The notes: generated by a model not told the origin, from the sequence alone. DNA of 64,000 nt from Pandoraea communis (GCF_902459745.1 NZ_CABPSJ010000010.1:1-64000), one strand, 5' to 3'. Positions 47,224 through 57,412 are shown, counted from the stretch's first letter. Translations and numbers: made by a program.

Positions 47224-48071
47224 CAGAAGACCATCTGCCGCAGCAGCATCAGAATGAGGCGCCAGCGCGGCACACGCACGCGCTCGCGAGGCACGGCAAA
47301 ACCGCGTGCGACGAGCTTGTCGAGAATCGCCCCGTAGGCCTTGGCCATCACGGCGGGTGCGACGACCATGCGACGCGGATGCCGCACCATGATCGCCCGC
47401 GCCCTTGCATAGTGCTCGCGCGCGCGCGTCACGAGCGGCGCGCAGGCACGGTCGAGCTTGGCAGCCACGACCATCTCGGGGGTCACGCCCACGAGACCGG
47501 CGTCGGCCAGCGTTTCACGCGGCAGATAGACCCGGCCGATGCCGGCATCTTCGTCGATATCACGCAGAATATTCGTCAATTGCAAGGCACGGCCGAGGTG
47601 ATAAGACAGGTCGATGCCATCTTGCTCAGGCATGCCGAACACCTTGACCGACAAGCGTCCGACGGCGCTCGCCACGCGATCGCAATACAGATCGAGCGTG
47701 GCGAGATCGGGCGCGACGATGGGGCCGCAGGCGTCCATTTCCATGCCTTCGATGACGGCAAGGAAGTCTTCGTGCTTCAGGCCGAATTGCTTGACCACTC
47801 GGGCGAGTTTCACGAGCGACGGCGCGGGGCGGCCGTCGTACAGATCGGCCAGATCGCGCCGCCAGACGGCCAGACGCGACATACGGCTCGCCGACGTGTC
47901 TTCGCCGTCGTCGGCAATGTCGTCCACGGCGCGGCAAAAGGCGTAGATCTCGAACATGCCTTCGCGTTGCGCAGGCGGCAGGATACGCATGGCAGCGTAA
48001 AAACTGCTGCCCGACGCCACACGTGCGCTGCTTTGCTCAGGCGAAATATCGATGGGTTCGGCGACGCTCAC
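47223..48071 (-). CDS. hpnD: Presqualene diphosphate synthase HpnD
   Basis: The 282-residue protein is a trans-isoprenyl diphosphate synthase with the two Asp-rich motifs CRAVDDIADDGED and LTNILRDIDEDA and the RVYLPRE motif. It joins two farnesyl diphosphates to presqualene diphosphate. I start at GTG (VSVAEPIDISPEQ) since GAGGAG stands four bases before it; the in-frame ATG at 48209 would add 46 non-conserved residues across the divergent promoter gap. It is the first gene of the hpnDE-shc-hpnG operon. Confidence 0.94.
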   Translation of the reverse strand: MSVAEPIDISPEQSSARVASGSSFYAAMRILPPAQREGMFEIYAFCRAVDDIADDGEDTSASRMSRLAVWRRDLADLYDGRPAPSLVKLARVVKQFGLKHEDFLAVIEGMEMDACGPIVAPDLATLDLYCDRVASAVGRLSVKVFGMPEQDGIDLSYHLGRALQLTNILRDIDEDAGIGRVYLPRETLADAGLVGVTPEMVVAAKLDRACAPLVTRAREHYARARAIMVRHPRRMVVAPAVMAKAYGAILDKLVARGFAVPRERVRVPRWRLILMLLRQMVF

Positions 48072-48248
48072 GAGGCTCCTCGTCGTGCAGGGGAACAGGG
48101 TGACACCACGGAAAAAACTCTGGAGATTCTTGCAAGGAGGGAAGTATACCGGGGATTGGCGCGACTTTCCCGCCAGAATTTGCAACGATAGCATAGAATC
48201 TTGGGGCACTCAGCGCAGCCGCGTTGCCCCAATTGCCTCACCAGCCCG

Positions 48249-49112
48249 ATGACTTCCGACGCCAAGATCGAGCATTACGAGAACTTCCCGGTCGCCAGTA
48301 TCCTGCTGCCGCGCGAGATGCGCGCGCCGGTCGGCGTGATCTACAACTTTGCCCGCACCGCCGACGACATTGCCGACGAGGGCGATGCGACCAACGCCGA
48401 GCGGCACGCCGGCCTCGCCGCCTATCAGGCCGAACTCGACAAGATCGCCGCCGGACAGCCGACATCTCCCGACAAGCCGCTGTTCGCCGCCCTGGCGCGC
48501 GTCATCGCCGAGCATCGCCTCGCCGTTCAGCCCTTCTCCGACCTGCTCTCGGCGTTCGATCAGGATATCGAGGTCAAGCGCTACGCCACCTTTGCCGACT
48601 TGCGCGACTACACCCGGCGTTCTGCCGACCCGGTCGGGCGCATCATGCTCGGTCTGTTCAAGCTCGACACGCCCGAGAACGTCGCTCGCTCCGACGATAT
48701 CTGCTCCGCCCTGCAACTCATCAACTTCTGGCAGGACGTGGCAGTCGACTGGCGCAAGGCGCGCGTCTATCTGCCGCAGGGCGACATGGCCCGCTTCGGC
48801 GTGACCGACGCCGATATCGGCGCGCAGACGTTCGACGACCGCTGGCGCGCGCTCATGCGTTACGAGGTCGACTTCGCGCGTCAGATGATGCTGCGCGGCG
48901 CACCGCTCGCCAACCGGGTGCCGGGGCGTTTTGGGCTCGAACTATGCTGCGTGGTGCATGGCGGCTTGCGCATTCTCGACATGATCGAAGCGGCCAACTA
49001 CGACGTCTTCCGCCACCGCCCGCAACTGGGAAAATCCGACGGACTGCGCGTGTTCTTGCGCGGCCTCGGTATGAAACTGAGCGGCACACCGCCCAAGGCA
49101 CGCGCCAACTGA
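48249..49112 (+). CDS. hpnC: Hydroxysqualene synthase HpnC
   Basis: The 287-residue squalene/phytoene-synthase family protein has FARTADDIADEGD (first Asp motif), LINFWQDVAVDWRKARVYLPQGD (second motif) and the HYENFPVAS start typical of HpnC. It converts presqualene diphosphate to hydroxysqualene. The ATG of MTSDAKIEHYENF is chosen for this conserved start, although it lacks a good ribosome site; a TTG at 48201 would add 16 residues. It is transcribed divergently from hpnD, with 177 bases between the two starts, so the three squalene genes probably share a control region. Confidence 0.93.
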   Translation: MTSDAKIEHYENFPVASILLPREMRAPVGVIYNFARTADDIADEGDATNAERHAGLAAYQAELDKIAAGQPTSPDKPLFAALARVIAEHRLAVQPFSDLLSAFDQDIEVKRYATFADLRDYTRRSADPVGRIMLGLFKLDTPENVARSDDICSALQLINFWQDVAVDWRKARVYLPQGDMARFGVTDADIGAQTFDDRWRALMRYEVDFARQMMLRGAPLANRVPGRFGLELCCVVHGGLRILDMIEAANYDVFRHRPQLGKSDGLRVFLRGLGMKLSGTPPKARAN

Positions 49113-49278
49113 AACCGTTCCGCCCTGTCGCGGCCCTCAGCCGCGCGGGGTTCGGCGCACCGTGGCACCACCGATTGCCTCGCTTCTGGCGCTTCTCCGG
49201 CTTGCACAGGTGTCCTAACGTGACGGGATAGCGCGTCCCGCCTGTCGCGGCACGCCCATCTGCAACCTACGGGAGCCC

Positions 49279-50235
49279 GTGCGCGTGAACCTGCCTGCCA
49301 GTCTCCAACGTCTTGCCTCGAATCGTTCCCCCGTGCGCTCGCACGCCGGTGTGCTCTTTACCATCGTCATCGTGGCGTGGGGCGTGAACTGGCCGGTGAG
49401 CAAGGCATTGCTCCTGCATGTCTCTCCATGGTGGAGCGCGGCACTGCGCTCGGTCGTCGGCATGACGACGCTCTTCGTCATCTGCGCCCTCACCCGGCGT
49501 CTCGTGCTGCCGCGCCGGGGCGATCTGCCCGTCATCCTGAGCGTGGGCTTGTTGCACATGACGGTGTTCTCGCTGCTCGTCGCGTTGAGTCTTCAATACG
49601 TCAGCGCGGGACGCTCCGCCGTGCTCGCCTACACCACGCCCCTCTGGGTGATGCCAGCCGCACGCGTGTGGCTGGGCGAAGCGCTCACACCGCGCCGTGC
49701 GCTCGGACTCGCGTGCGGCCTGTTGGGTCTGGCCGTGATGTTCAACCCGCTCGCATTCGACTGGCACGACCGTCAGGCCGTGTTCGGCAACGCGCTGGTG
49801 CTGGCGGCGGCCTTCGCCTGGGCGGTGGCCATCGTCCACGCGCGAGCGCACCGCTGGGTCAACGGTCCGTTCGAACTCAGCCCGTGGCAGTTGCTGCTCG
49901 CCAGCGGTGTGATGTGCGCGCTCGCGCTCGTGGTCGACGGCGCGCCGCATATCAGCGGCTGGCGCGGGTTCTCGGGATTGCTCGCCTACGGCGGGGTGAT
50001 CGGCGGCGGCATTGCCTATTGGCTTGCCGGCGTAGTCACGCGTCGGTTGCCGGCGGGCGTCACTTCGCTCGGATTGCTCGGCGTACCGGTCGTCGGTACG
50101 CTGGCCTCGGCCCTCATCCTGCGCGAGTCGCTGGGATGGGACGTCTGGCTTGCCCTCGCCCTGATCGTCGGCGGCATCGCGCTCGGCACGGCGACGGGCA
50201 CTGCGACGTCATGCCGCACGGACGCCACCGCCTGA
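49279..50235 (+). CDS. EamA/DMT-family transporter
   Basis: The 318-residue protein has ten membrane helices in two EamA repeats (VAWGVNWPVSKALL..., LAYTTPLWVMPAARVWLGE; AYGGVIGGGIAYWLAGVVTRRLPAGVTSLGLLGVPVVGTLASALILRE). DMT carriers export amino acids, nucleosides or other metabolites across the inner membrane; the substrate is not readable. It starts at GTG; a GTG three codons later in MRVNLPAS is equally possible. It follows hpnC by 166 bases and need not belong to the hopanoid set. Confidence 0.87.
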   Translation: MRVNLPASLQRLASNRSPVRSHAGVLFTIVIVAWGVNWPVSKALLLHVSPWWSAALRSVVGMTTLFVICALTRRLVLPRRGDLPVILSVGLLHMTVFSLLVALSLQYVSAGRSAVLAYTTPLWVMPAARVWLGEALTPRRALGLACGLLGLAVMFNPLAFDWHDRQAVFGNALVLAAAFAWAVAIVHARAHRWVNGPFELSPWQLLLASGVMCALALVVDGAPHISGWRGFSGLLAYGGVIGGGIAYWLAGVVTRRLPAGVTSLGLLGVPVVGTLASALILRESLGWDVWLALALIVGGIALGTATGTATSCRTDATA

Positions 50236-50360
50236 GCCCCCCTGCGCTTGACCCATCGCAAGAACCGTTTGCCCGGCAGGTGCCAGACTGCCTTCTCGCG
50301 CGCGCAACGCCATCTCGGCGCCTTTGCGCGAGCGAGCCAACTTCGACGAACGGAACTGAC

Positions 50361-51536
50361 ATGAACGAGCAATGGTTGACGCTGGCCGGCCGCCGGCTGG
50401 TGCCGGTGGTGCAAGGCGGCATGGGAATCGGCATCTCCGCGCACCGGCTGGCGGGCACAGTCGCGCGGCACAACGGCATGGGCACGATCGCGAGCATCGA
50501 TCTGCGTCACCATCACCCCGACCTGCTCGCCCAAGTCGAAGGCACGCGGGACAAGGCGGCCATCGAGGCCGTCAATCTGATCGCGCTGGATCGCGAAGTC
50601 CGCGCCGCCAAGGCAATTGCCGACGGCAACGGGCTAGTGGCGGTCAACGTCATGAAAGCGGTGAGCGCGCACGCGTCGCTGGTGCGCCAGGCGTGCGAGA
50701 GTGGTGCGGACGCCATCGTCATGGGCGCGGGACTGCCGCTCGATCTGCCCGAACTCACGGCCGAGCATCCGCACGTCGCCCTCATTCCGATTCTGTCGGA
50801 CTCACGCGGCGTGAGTCTGGTACTGCGCAAGTGGATGAAGAAGGGACGCCTGCCGGACGCCATCGTCATCGAGCATCCGGCGCATGCGGGCGGGCATCTC
50901 GGCGCATCGCGCATCGAGGATCTGGGCGACGCGCGCTTCTCGTTCGACCGCGTGCTCGCGGAGTGCCGCGAGATCTATGCCGCACTCGGCATCGACTGGG
51001 ACAGCGTGCCGCTGATCGTGGCGGGCGGCATCCATCGTCACGAGCAGGTCCTGCATTGGCTCGACAAGGGTGCGGCCGGCGTACAGTTGGGGACGGCATT
51101 TGCCGTCACGGAGGAATCGGACGCCCATCCGGCCTTCAAGGAAGTGCTCGCTCGCGCCCGCCCCGAAGACATTGCCGAATTTACCAGCGTGGCCGGACTG
51201 CCTGCGCGCGCGGTGCTCACACCGTGGCTCAAGAAATATCTGTCGCGCGAGACGGCCTTGCAGGCCAAGGCGAAGGTGCGGCAATGTCTGGAAGGGTTCG
51301 ATTGCTTGCAGGCCTGCGGGTTTCGCGACGGCGTGGCGCGCATCGGGCAGTTCTGCATCGATCTGAAGCTTGCACAGGCGGTGCGTGGCGACGTGGCGCG
51401 CGGACTCTTCTTCCGAGGCCGCGACCCGCTGCCGTTTGGCGATCGCATACGTCCTGTGGCCGATCTCATGCGCTACCTGCTCACGGGCGAGCGGCCGGAC
51501 GAGGGGAACACGGCAACAACAGCGACAACGGCGTAA
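50361..51536 (+). CDS. Nitronate monooxygenase-like flavoprotein
   Basis: The 391-residue FMN-dependent TIM barrel has VVQGGMGIGISAHRLAG, VIEHPAHAGGHLGASR (with the catalytic-His region), LIVAGGIHRHEQVL and GAAGVQLGTAFAVTEES. The family oxidises alkyl nitronates, but many members have unknown roles, and the longer C-terminal part (CLEGFDCLQACGFRDG...) places it in the group often annotated as 2-nitropropane dioxygenase. It is cytoplasmic. A GGAA site precedes the ATG. It follows the EamA gene by 125 bases and ends six bases from a convergent gene. Confidence 0.85.
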   Translation: MNEQWLTLAGRRLVPVVQGGMGIGISAHRLAGTVARHNGMGTIASIDLRHHHPDLLAQVEGTRDKAAIEAVNLIALDREVRAAKAIADGNGLVAVNVMKAVSAHASLVRQACESGADAIVMGAGLPLDLPELTAEHPHVALIPILSDSRGVSLVLRKWMKKGRLPDAIVIEHPAHAGGHLGASRIEDLGDARFSFDRVLAECREIYAALGIDWDSVPLIVAGGIHRHEQVLHWLDKGAAGVQLGTAFAVTEESDAHPAFKEVLARARPEDIAEFTSVAGLPARAVLTPWLKKYLSRETALQAKAKVRQCLEGFDCLQACGFRDGVARIGQFCIDLKLAQAVRGDVARGLFFRGRDPLPFGDRIRPVADLMRYLLTGERPDEGNTATTATTA

Positions 51537-51542
51537 TCCGGC

Positions 51543-52175
51543 TCACTTTATCGATGGTATGGACGGTGTGTCCACGGTGGCGTCCGGCGATGCGTCTGGC
51601 GCACGGGTGCCGTCCGGCGGGCTCGTGCCCCCCTTCTCCTCTCGCGCCGCCATTCGCCGGTCGAAAAACGCGGCCAGCGCCGGATCGTTCACTTTGAGAT
51701 CGAACTGAAAATCGTCGACGGCGTTGAAATAGCCGTCGCACAAATCGGCCTTCTCGGCCTCGGTCGGTTGATCGTCGATACTGCGCGAGTACACGACGAA
51801 CTGACGCTCGACGAGCGTGGGCAACTGCGTGCGCAACAGGTCATCGAAACGCTCGCGTGCCTGCGCGTCGGTGTAAGCGGCCTGCAATTCGGCGCGCACG
51901 CGCCGGCCCTCGGCGAGATAGTCACGGTGACGCGCCTGCCACGCGCGCAACGCCGCGTTGCCATGCGCTCGGGTCGGCTCTCCGTAGAGGCCGCATTTCT
52001 GCACCAGCCGCTCCAGCACCAGCCCCACGCCTTCGGGTGAGGCAATCGCCGCCCCCATCAGTTCGGCGTCATTCCGGTATTGAGGCGGTTGCGCGGGCGC
52101 GGGCGCCGTCCACACGAAGCCCGCGCCCGCCATGGCACAGGCGACGAGGCGTCGCAATGCGTTGCCACGTAGCAT
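51543..52175 (-). CDS. Secreted hypothetical protein
   Basis: The 210-residue precursor has a signal peptide (LRRLVACAMAGAGFVWTAPAPAQ). The mature part is helical and charged, with two cysteines (QKCGLYGEP and KADLCDGYFNAVDDFQFDL) that could form a disulfide, and a disordered Pro/Thr/Asp tail (last ~35 residues). I do not recognise the family. It is probably periplasmic. GAGCTGGAACG precedes the ATG. It is a single gene between convergent nitronate monooxygenase and the LysR gene upstream on the same strand. Confidence 0.7.
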   Translation of the reverse strand: MLRGNALRRLVACAMAGAGFVWTAPAPAQPPQYRNDAELMGAAIASPEGVGLVLERLVQKCGLYGEPTRAHGNAALRAWQARHRDYLAEGRRVRAELQAAYTDAQARERFDDLLRTQLPTLVERQFVVYSRSIDDQPTEAEKADLCDGYFNAVDDFQFDLKVNDPALAAFFDRRMAAREEKGGTSPPDGTRAPDASPDATVDTPSIPSIK

Positions 52176-52308
52176 CGTTCCAGCTCAAAGGGATGGCGTG
52201 CTCGGACGGCTACGCTCTTGGAGATATCGCATCGGCCACGACGTCGATGGCAGCATCTTAGCCCAAGTGAAGGCAAGACGTGCCACCGCCTTCCGCGCGG
52301 CCCGGCCA

Positions 52309-53247
52309 TCAGGCCGACGTCGCGGCCGGGCAGGCCTCGGGCCCCAGTTTTGCGACCATGTAACGAACGAAATCGTCGAGCTTCGACGACACGAAGCGTC
52401 CGGCAAGATGCACGAGGTGCATGGGCTCGCTTAGTTGCACATCGGCCTCGAGCACGCGCACCAGCCGTCCCGCTTGCACTTCGGGCGCGAGCAGATACTC
52501 CGGCAATAGCGCAATGCCCATGCCATGCACGGCCGCCTGCAACTGCGCAAGCGGATTGTGGGCGATGAGCCGGGCGTCGCGAACCGTGCCGCCACTCGCC
52601 CCGGCTTGCGTGAACACCCAACGGCCCAGCACGTCGTCATAGCGGAACCCGAGACAATCGTGTCCGGCCAGATCGACGGGTTGCCGGGGCACGCCGCGCC
52701 GCGCCAGATAAGCAGGCGACGCGCATGCCACACGCGTCACGCCGCGCAGGGTATGCGCCACCAGCCCCGGCACGGGATTTCCGCCCGCCTGAAAGGCCGC
52801 GTGAATTCCCTCTTCCTCAAGATCGACAACGCGATCCTTGAGTGCGAGATCGAGTGCGACGTCCGGATGCGATTGCAGGTACTCGGCAAAGATCGGCATG
52901 AGCAGGTGCGAGCCCACGGTTGTCGGTGCGCTCACGCGAAGCTGACCGACGGGCCGTGAAATTGCCCCTGGCATCGACGCCCCCGCGGGCCCGGCATCGC
53001 CCAGCGCATCGGCGTTCTCCACCCGCGCGAGCACTTCCGCACACTCGGCGAAGTACCGCTGGCCCAACGCCGTCGGCACCTGGCGCCGCCCGTTACGCCG
53101 CAGCAGCGGCTGCCCAAGGCGCGCCTCGAGCACCTGTACGTGACGCGCGGCGGTGACTGCCGACATGCCACAGGCCGCCGCGCCAGCGGACAAACTGCCG
53201 GCGCGCACGACCTGTACGAACACCTCCATGCATTTGAGGCGATCCAT
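52309..53247 (-). CDS. LysR-family transcriptional regulator
   Basis: The 312-residue protein has the LysR winged helix at residues 1-60 (MDRLKCMEVFVQVVRAGSLS, SAVTAARHVQVLEARLGQPLLRR) and a periplasmic-binding-like effector domain (~90-300). The start at 53247 is the ATG two codons inside a TTG alternative. It begins two bases after the cyoD stop, on the same strand, so it may be transcribed with the oxidase genes as well as from its own promoter. Such CrgA-type LysR regulators often control neighbouring oxidoreductases; the target here is not known. Confidence 0.9.
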   Translation of the reverse strand: MDRLKCMEVFVQVVRAGSLSAGAAACGMSAVTAARHVQVLEARLGQPLLRRNGRRQVPTALGQRYFAECAEVLARVENADALGDAGPAGASMPGAISRPVGQLRVSAPTTVGSHLLMPIFAEYLQSHPDVALDLALKDRVVDLEEEGIHAAFQAGGNPVPGLVAHTLRGVTRVACASPAYLARRGVPRQPVDLAGHDCLGFRYDDVLGRWVFTQAGASGGTVRDARLIAHNPLAQLQAAVHGMGIALLPEYLLAPEVQAGRLVRVLEADVQLSEPMHLVHLAGRFVSSKLDDFVRYMVAKLGPEACPAATSA

Positions 53248-53249
53248 GA

Positions 53250-53621
53250 TCAATCGCGCAGCTTTGCCCGTTCGATGGACATGTGCGTGGGCATCATATT
53301 GGTATTGGCGTTATGCATCACCCAGAGCGAGCCGGCGACGATGATGGCGATCAATCCTGCGGTACACAGGAAGATGGCCGAGTTCTGACGCTGGCTGCGC
53401 TTCGCGCCGATGTGCAGGAAGTACACGAGCTGCACGATCAGCTGCGCCACACACAGCACGACGATGCTCGCCAATCCCATGCCCGCCGGCACCAGCTTGA
53501 GCATGACCGCACCGAACGACGCGAACGTGAGCACCAGCGAAAGGAAGAAGCCGATGACGTAATCGCGCAGGTGACTTTGCGAGGCATACGCCGCATGGTC
53601 GTGGACTTGAGCGCGCGTCAT
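53250..53621 (-). CDS. cyoD: Cytochrome o ubiquinol oxidase subunit IV
   Basis: The 123-residue protein has three membrane helices ([66 protein letters not shown]), the CyoD pattern. It assists assembly of the copper site in the bo3-type oxidase. Its ATG overlaps the cyoC stop by four bases. It is the last oxidase gene; no cyoE heme-farnesyl transferase follows in this window. Confidence 0.92.
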   Translation of the reverse strand: MTRAQVHDHAAYASQSHLRDYVIGFFLSLVLTFASFGAVMLKLVPAGMGLASIVVLCVAQLIVQLVYFLHIGAKRSQRQNSAIFLCTAGLIAIIVAGSLWVMHNANTNMMPTHMSIERAKLRD

Positions 53622-54253
53622 ACGAACTCCCGCAGATAGACGAAGGTGAAGACACAGATCCAGACGAGGTCCAGAAAGTGCCAGAACAAGCTCAGGCATT
53701 GCAGGCGGCGGCGCACCACGGCGTCGAAGCCGAAGCGCCCGATCTGGTGGATCATCACGACGAGCCACAGCAGACCGCACGTGACGTGCAGGCCGTGTGT
53801 GCCCACAAGCGTGAAGAACGCCGACAGGAATGCGCTGCGTCCCGGCCCGGCGCCTTCGTGGAGCAATGCCGAGAATTCGTAGATTTCCATGGAGACGAAC
53901 GCCGCACCGAGCGCGAACGTCACCCACAGCCAGCGCTGGACGATGGCCTCGTTACCCGGGCGCATGGACAGCGACGCGAGGCCGAACGTGAAGCTGGAGA
54001 GCAGCAGCAGCATGGTCTCGCCGAGCACGAACGGCAGCTCGAACAACTCGCGGCCGGTCGGCCCGCCAGCGGTGTTCTGCACAAGCACGCCGAACGTGGC
54101 GAACAGCACGCAGAAGATGAGACAGTCGCTCATCAGGTAGATCCAGAAACCAAGCGTCGTGGTGGCGCCGGTGTCGTGATGACCGTGAGCGTGATCGTCG
54201 GACGGCGCGTTGGCGCCGTGCCCGTGATGAGGATGAAGGGATGCCGAGGACAT
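53618..54253 (-). CDS. cyoC: Cytochrome o ubiquinol oxidase subunit III
   Basis: The 211-residue protein has a His-rich N-terminus ([20 protein letters not shown]) and five membrane helices with [51 protein letters not shown] and [18 protein letters not shown], the subunit III pattern. It belongs to the inner-membrane quinol oxidase that pumps protons while reducing oxygen. The ATG overlaps the cyoB stop by one base. The His tail may hold metal near the oxidase, but that is inference. Confidence 0.94.
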   Translation of the reverse strand: MSSASLHPHHGHGANAPSDDHAHGHHDTGATTTLGFWIYLMSDCLIFCVLFATFGVLVQNTAGGPTGRELFELPFVLGETMLLLLSSFTFGLASLSMRPGNEAIVQRWLWVTFALGAAFVSMEIYEFSALLHEGAGPGRSAFLSAFFTLVGTHGLHVTCGLLWLVVMIHQIGRFGFDAVVRRRLQCLSLFWHFLDLVWICVFTFVYLREFV

Positions 54254-56259
54254 CAGGCGGCCTTTTGCAGGGATTGACGCGCAGGAAGCGCTGCACGCAG
54301 GTCGGCAAAGCGGGCGTTTTCGATACGCTCCACTTCGGCCGCCGGCACGTAGTAATCGACGTCGCGGTCGTAGGTACGCCACAGGAAGACGGCAAGCGTG
54401 GCGACGAGGCTCGCACCGGCGAGCCACCAGATGTGCCACACGAGCGCAAAGCACATGACACCGCTGAACACCGAGACGAGGAAACCGGTGCCGGTGTTGC
54501 GCGGCATATGGATGTCTTCGTATTGCTTGGGCTCACGCCATGCGAGGCCGCGCGCTTTGTCGTCCCAATGCTGCTCGAGCGAGTCGATGTGCGGCACGTG
54601 CGCGAAGTTGTAGAACGGCGCCGGCGACGACGTTGCCCACTCCAGGCTGCGTGCGTCCCACGGATCGCCCGTCAGGTCGCGGTTGGCGTTGCGGTCGCGA
54701 ATGCTCACGGCCAGTTGCACGATGAACGCCAGAATACCCAGTCCAATCACCGCCGCGCCCACGGCGGCCACGATCAGGTACGGCTGCCAGTCGGGTTGCA
54801 CGTAGTGGTTCATGCGGCGTGTCATGCCCTTGAAGCCCAGCACGTACAGCGGCATGAAGGCCAGATAGAAGCCCACCAGCCAGCAGGTGAACGAGATCTT
54901 GCCCCAGCGTTCGTTAAGCGTGAAGCCGAACACTTTCGGGAACCAGAACGTAATCCCCGCGAGGCACCCGAAGACGACGCCGCCGATGATGACGTTGTGG
55001 AAGTGCGCCACGAGGAACAGCGAGTTGTGCAGCACGAAGTCGGCCCCCGGCACGGCGAGCAGCACGCCGGTCATGCCGCCGATGGCGAACGTCACCATGA
55101 ATCCGATGGTCCAGAGCGTGGACGAGTGGTATCGGATACGGCCCTGATACATGGTGAACAGCCAGTTGAACAGCTTCACGCCGGTCGGAATCGAGATGAT
55201 GGTCGTCATGATCCCGAAGAACGCGTTGACGTTGGCCCCGGAGCCCATGGTGAAGAAGTGGTGCAGCCACACGAAGAACGACAAAATGCCGATGGACGAG
55301 GTGGCGTAGACCATGGACTTGTAGCCGAACAGGGGCTTGCGCGAGAACGCGGCGATGATTTCGGAGAACGCGCCGAACGCCGGCAAGATCAGGATGTACA
55401 CCTCGGGGTGACCCCATATCCAGATGAGGTTCACGTACATCATGGCGTTGCCGCCCAGTTCGTTGGTGAAGAAGTGCATGCCCAGGTAGCGGTCGGCGGT
55501 GAGCAGCGCGAGCGTGGCGGTCAGCACCGGGAACACGGCGACGATGAGGATGTTGGTGATCAGCGCCGTCCAGGTGAACACGGGCATCTTCATCAGGTTC
55601 ATGCCGGGCGCACGCATGCGCAGGATGGTGACGATGAAGTTGATGCCGGTCAGCGTGGTGCCGAGCCCCGATATCTGTAGCGACCAGATGTAGTAGTCCA
55701 CCCCGACGGTCGGGCTGTACCCCAGTTCGGACAGCGGCGGATACGCGACCCAGCCGGTGGCGGCAAAATCGCCCACGAACATGGACATCATGACGAGCAC
55801 GGCGCCCATGGCGGCGAGCCAGAACGACAGGGAGTTCACGAACGGGAAGGCGACGTCGCGCGCGCCGATTTGCAGCGGCACGATCACGTTCATCAAGCCA
55901 AGCACGAGCGGCGTGGCCACGAAGAAGATCATGATGACGCCATGCGCCGTGAAGATCTGATCGTAGTGATGCGGCGGCAGATAGCCCGCCTCTCCTCCGG
56001 CGGCAACCGCCTGTTGCGCGCGCATCATGATGGCGTCGGCAAAGCCGCGCAGCAGCATGACCAGCGCGAGCACGATGTACATCACGCCAATACGCTTGTG
56101 GTCGACTGAGGTGATCCACTCTTTCCAGAGGTAGCCCCATTTCCGGTAGTACGTGATGGCGCCCAGAAGCGCCGCGCCACCCATCAGCACCACGGCAAGC
56201 GTGCCCATGATGATGGGCTCGTGCAGCGGAATGGCGTCGAGATCGAGTTTTCCAAACAT
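54253..56259 (-). CDS. cyoB: Cytochrome o ubiquinol oxidase subunit I
   Basis: The 668-residue protein has the heme-copper oxidase core with about fifteen helices. [22 protein letters not shown] holds a low-spin heme His. [22 protein letters not shown] holds the copper His and cross-linked Tyr. [24 protein letters not shown] holds the two copper His, and [13 protein letters not shown] holds the two heme His. It reduces oxygen with quinol electrons and pumps protons. Length matches the E. coli subunit. It lies three bases after the cyoA stop. Confidence 0.97.
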   Translation of the reverse strand: MFGKLDLDAIPLHEPIIMGTLAVVLMGGAALLGAITYYRKWGYLWKEWITSVDHKRIGVMYIVLALVMLLRGFADAIMMRAQQAVAAGGEAGYLPPHHYDQIFTAHGVIMIFFVATPLVLGLMNVIVPLQIGARDVAFPFVNSLSFWLAAMGAVLVMMSMFVGDFAATGWVAYPPLSELGYSPTVGVDYYIWSLQISGLGTTLTGINFIVTILRMRAPGMNLMKMPVFTWTALITNILIVAVFPVLTATLALLTADRYLGMHFFTNELGGNAMMYVNLIWIWGHPEVYILILPAFGAFSEIIAAFSRKPLFGYKSMVYATSSIGILSFFVWLHHFFTMGSGANVNAFFGIMTTIISIPTGVKLFNWLFTMYQGRIRYHSSTLWTIGFMVTFAIGGMTGVLLAVPGADFVLHNSLFLVAHFHNVIIGGVVFGCLAGITFWFPKVFGFTLNERWGKISFTCWLVGFYLAFMPLYVLGFKGMTRRMNHYVQPDWQPYLIVAAVGAAVIGLGILAFIVQLAVSIRDRNANRDLTGDPWDARSLEWATSSPAPFYNFAHVPHIDSLEQHWDDKARGLAWREPKQYEDIHMPRNTGTGFLVSVFSGVMCFALVWHIWWLAGASLVATLAVFLWRTYDRDVDYYVPAAEVERIENARFADLRAALPARQSLQKAA

Positions 56260-56262
56260 GAC

Positions 56263-57345
56263 TTACTCCGTGAACGCGCGCGGCGCAGCAGGTGGCACAC
56301 CGGCTTCGCGCTCGGGACGCTGCGCGAGAAGCGCGCGGCGATCCAGTGGGCCGAGTTGGCCGTCCACACGGCAATTGGCGGCGGCGATGATGTCGTCGAG
56401 GGCACTGCCCGCGACACGCATGCCTTGAGAGGTGCCGTCCATGGGCCCCATGTATTTGCCGACGATGGCGTCGAACAGCCCCGGCATGACGTTGGCGTAA
56501 ATCGCGACGGGCGCACCGGTGCCCGGCTGTTCGAGCTTGACGTAGGTCGGTGCGTCAAGCGCGTCGGGCACGGCCTGCGCTTCCCTGACCCATTTGTCGA
56601 AGTCACCGCGCGAAGTCACATGCGCCTTGAAGTGCATGTCCGAAAAGCCCGCCCCGCTGTAGGCGGACGACATCCCGGCATACGTGCCGGTCTGGTTGGC
56701 GATCAGGTGCAGCTTGGTCTGCATGCCCGACATGGCGTAGACCATGCTCCCAAGCTGCGGGATGAAGAAGGCGTTCATCAACGACTCGGCCGTGAGCTTG
56801 AACTCGACGGGCGTGTCGACCGGCAACACGAGCTTATTAACGGTGGCGACGTGGTAGTCCGGATAGATGAAGAGCCACTTCCAGTTGAGCGCCACGACTT
56901 CGACTCGCACGGGCGGCTTGTCAGACACAACGGGCTCGATGGCACGGTACGGATCGAGCTTGTGAGTCGTCTCCCAGATCATCACGGCAAGCGCGACGAC
57001 GATGACGACGGGGATACTCCACACGACCACTTCGATCTTGGTCGAGTGCGCCCATTTGGGCGAGTAGGTCGCAGCGGTGTTGGTCTCGCGATAGCGCCAG
57101 AAGAACACGAGCGTGAGCACGATCACCGGAATCACGACAAGCAGCATGACACCCATGGCGATCAGGATCAGATGCTTTTCCTGCTCCCCGACACTGCCCT
57201 TCGGGTCAAGCAGCTCCAGCGTGCAACCGCTCATGGACACCACCGCCATCGCCGCCGCAACCCGCGCACACCACATGCGCCAACGCGCGACAGGTGTCGT
57301 GTCTGCCCTTCCCCTCTCGGTGGGCAAGACGTTATGCATGGACAT
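56263..57345 (-). CDS. cyoA: Cytochrome o ubiquinol oxidase subunit II (lipoprotein)
   Basis: The 360-residue precursor has a signal ending in the lipobox VSMSGCTLELL, two membrane helices (LILIAMGVMLLVVIPVIVLTLVFF and VVVWSIPVVIVVALAVMIWE) and a periplasmic cupredoxin-like domain lacking the copper-A cysteines, as quinol oxidases do. The C-terminal COX-arm region (~270-330) is present. AGAGGC lies a few bases before the ATG; MHNVLPTER two codons later is an alternative start. It is the first gene of cyoABCD. Confidence 0.94.
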   Translation of the reverse strand: MSMHNVLPTERGRADTTPVARWRMWCARVAAAMAVVSMSGCTLELLDPKGSVGEQEKHLILIAMGVMLLVVIPVIVLTLVFFWRYRETNTAATYSPKWAHSTKIEVVVWSIPVVIVVALAVMIWETTHKLDPYRAIEPVVSDKPPVRVEVVALNWKWLFIYPDYHVATVNKLVLPVDTPVEFKLTAESLMNAFFIPQLGSMVYAMSGMQTKLHLIANQTGTYAGMSSAYSGAGFSDMHFKAHVTSRGDFDKWVREAQAVPDALDAPTYVKLEQPGTGAPVAIYANVMPGLFDAIVGKYMGPMDGTSQGMRVAGSALDDIIAAANCRVDGQLGPLDRRALLAQRPEREAGVPPAAPRAFTE

Positions 57346-57356
57346 TTAAAGCCTCT

Positions 57357-57412
57357 ATGTATGGATACACAATTTGCGTGACGAATGCTACGCATATACA
57401 TATTCCATACAT
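57357..57412. promoter_or_regulatory. Inverted repeat in the cyoA leader/promoter region
   Basis: ATGTATGGA (57357-57365) and TCCATACAT (57404-57412) are perfect complements 38 bases apart, immediately upstream of cyoA. They could be paired operator half-sites on the two sides of the promoter. Confidence 0.45.

Noticed and set aside
54241-55680. Open frame of 479 codons opposite cyoB
   Set aside because: Shadow of a conserved oxidase subunit; translation is His/Glu/Arg-rich and domain-free.
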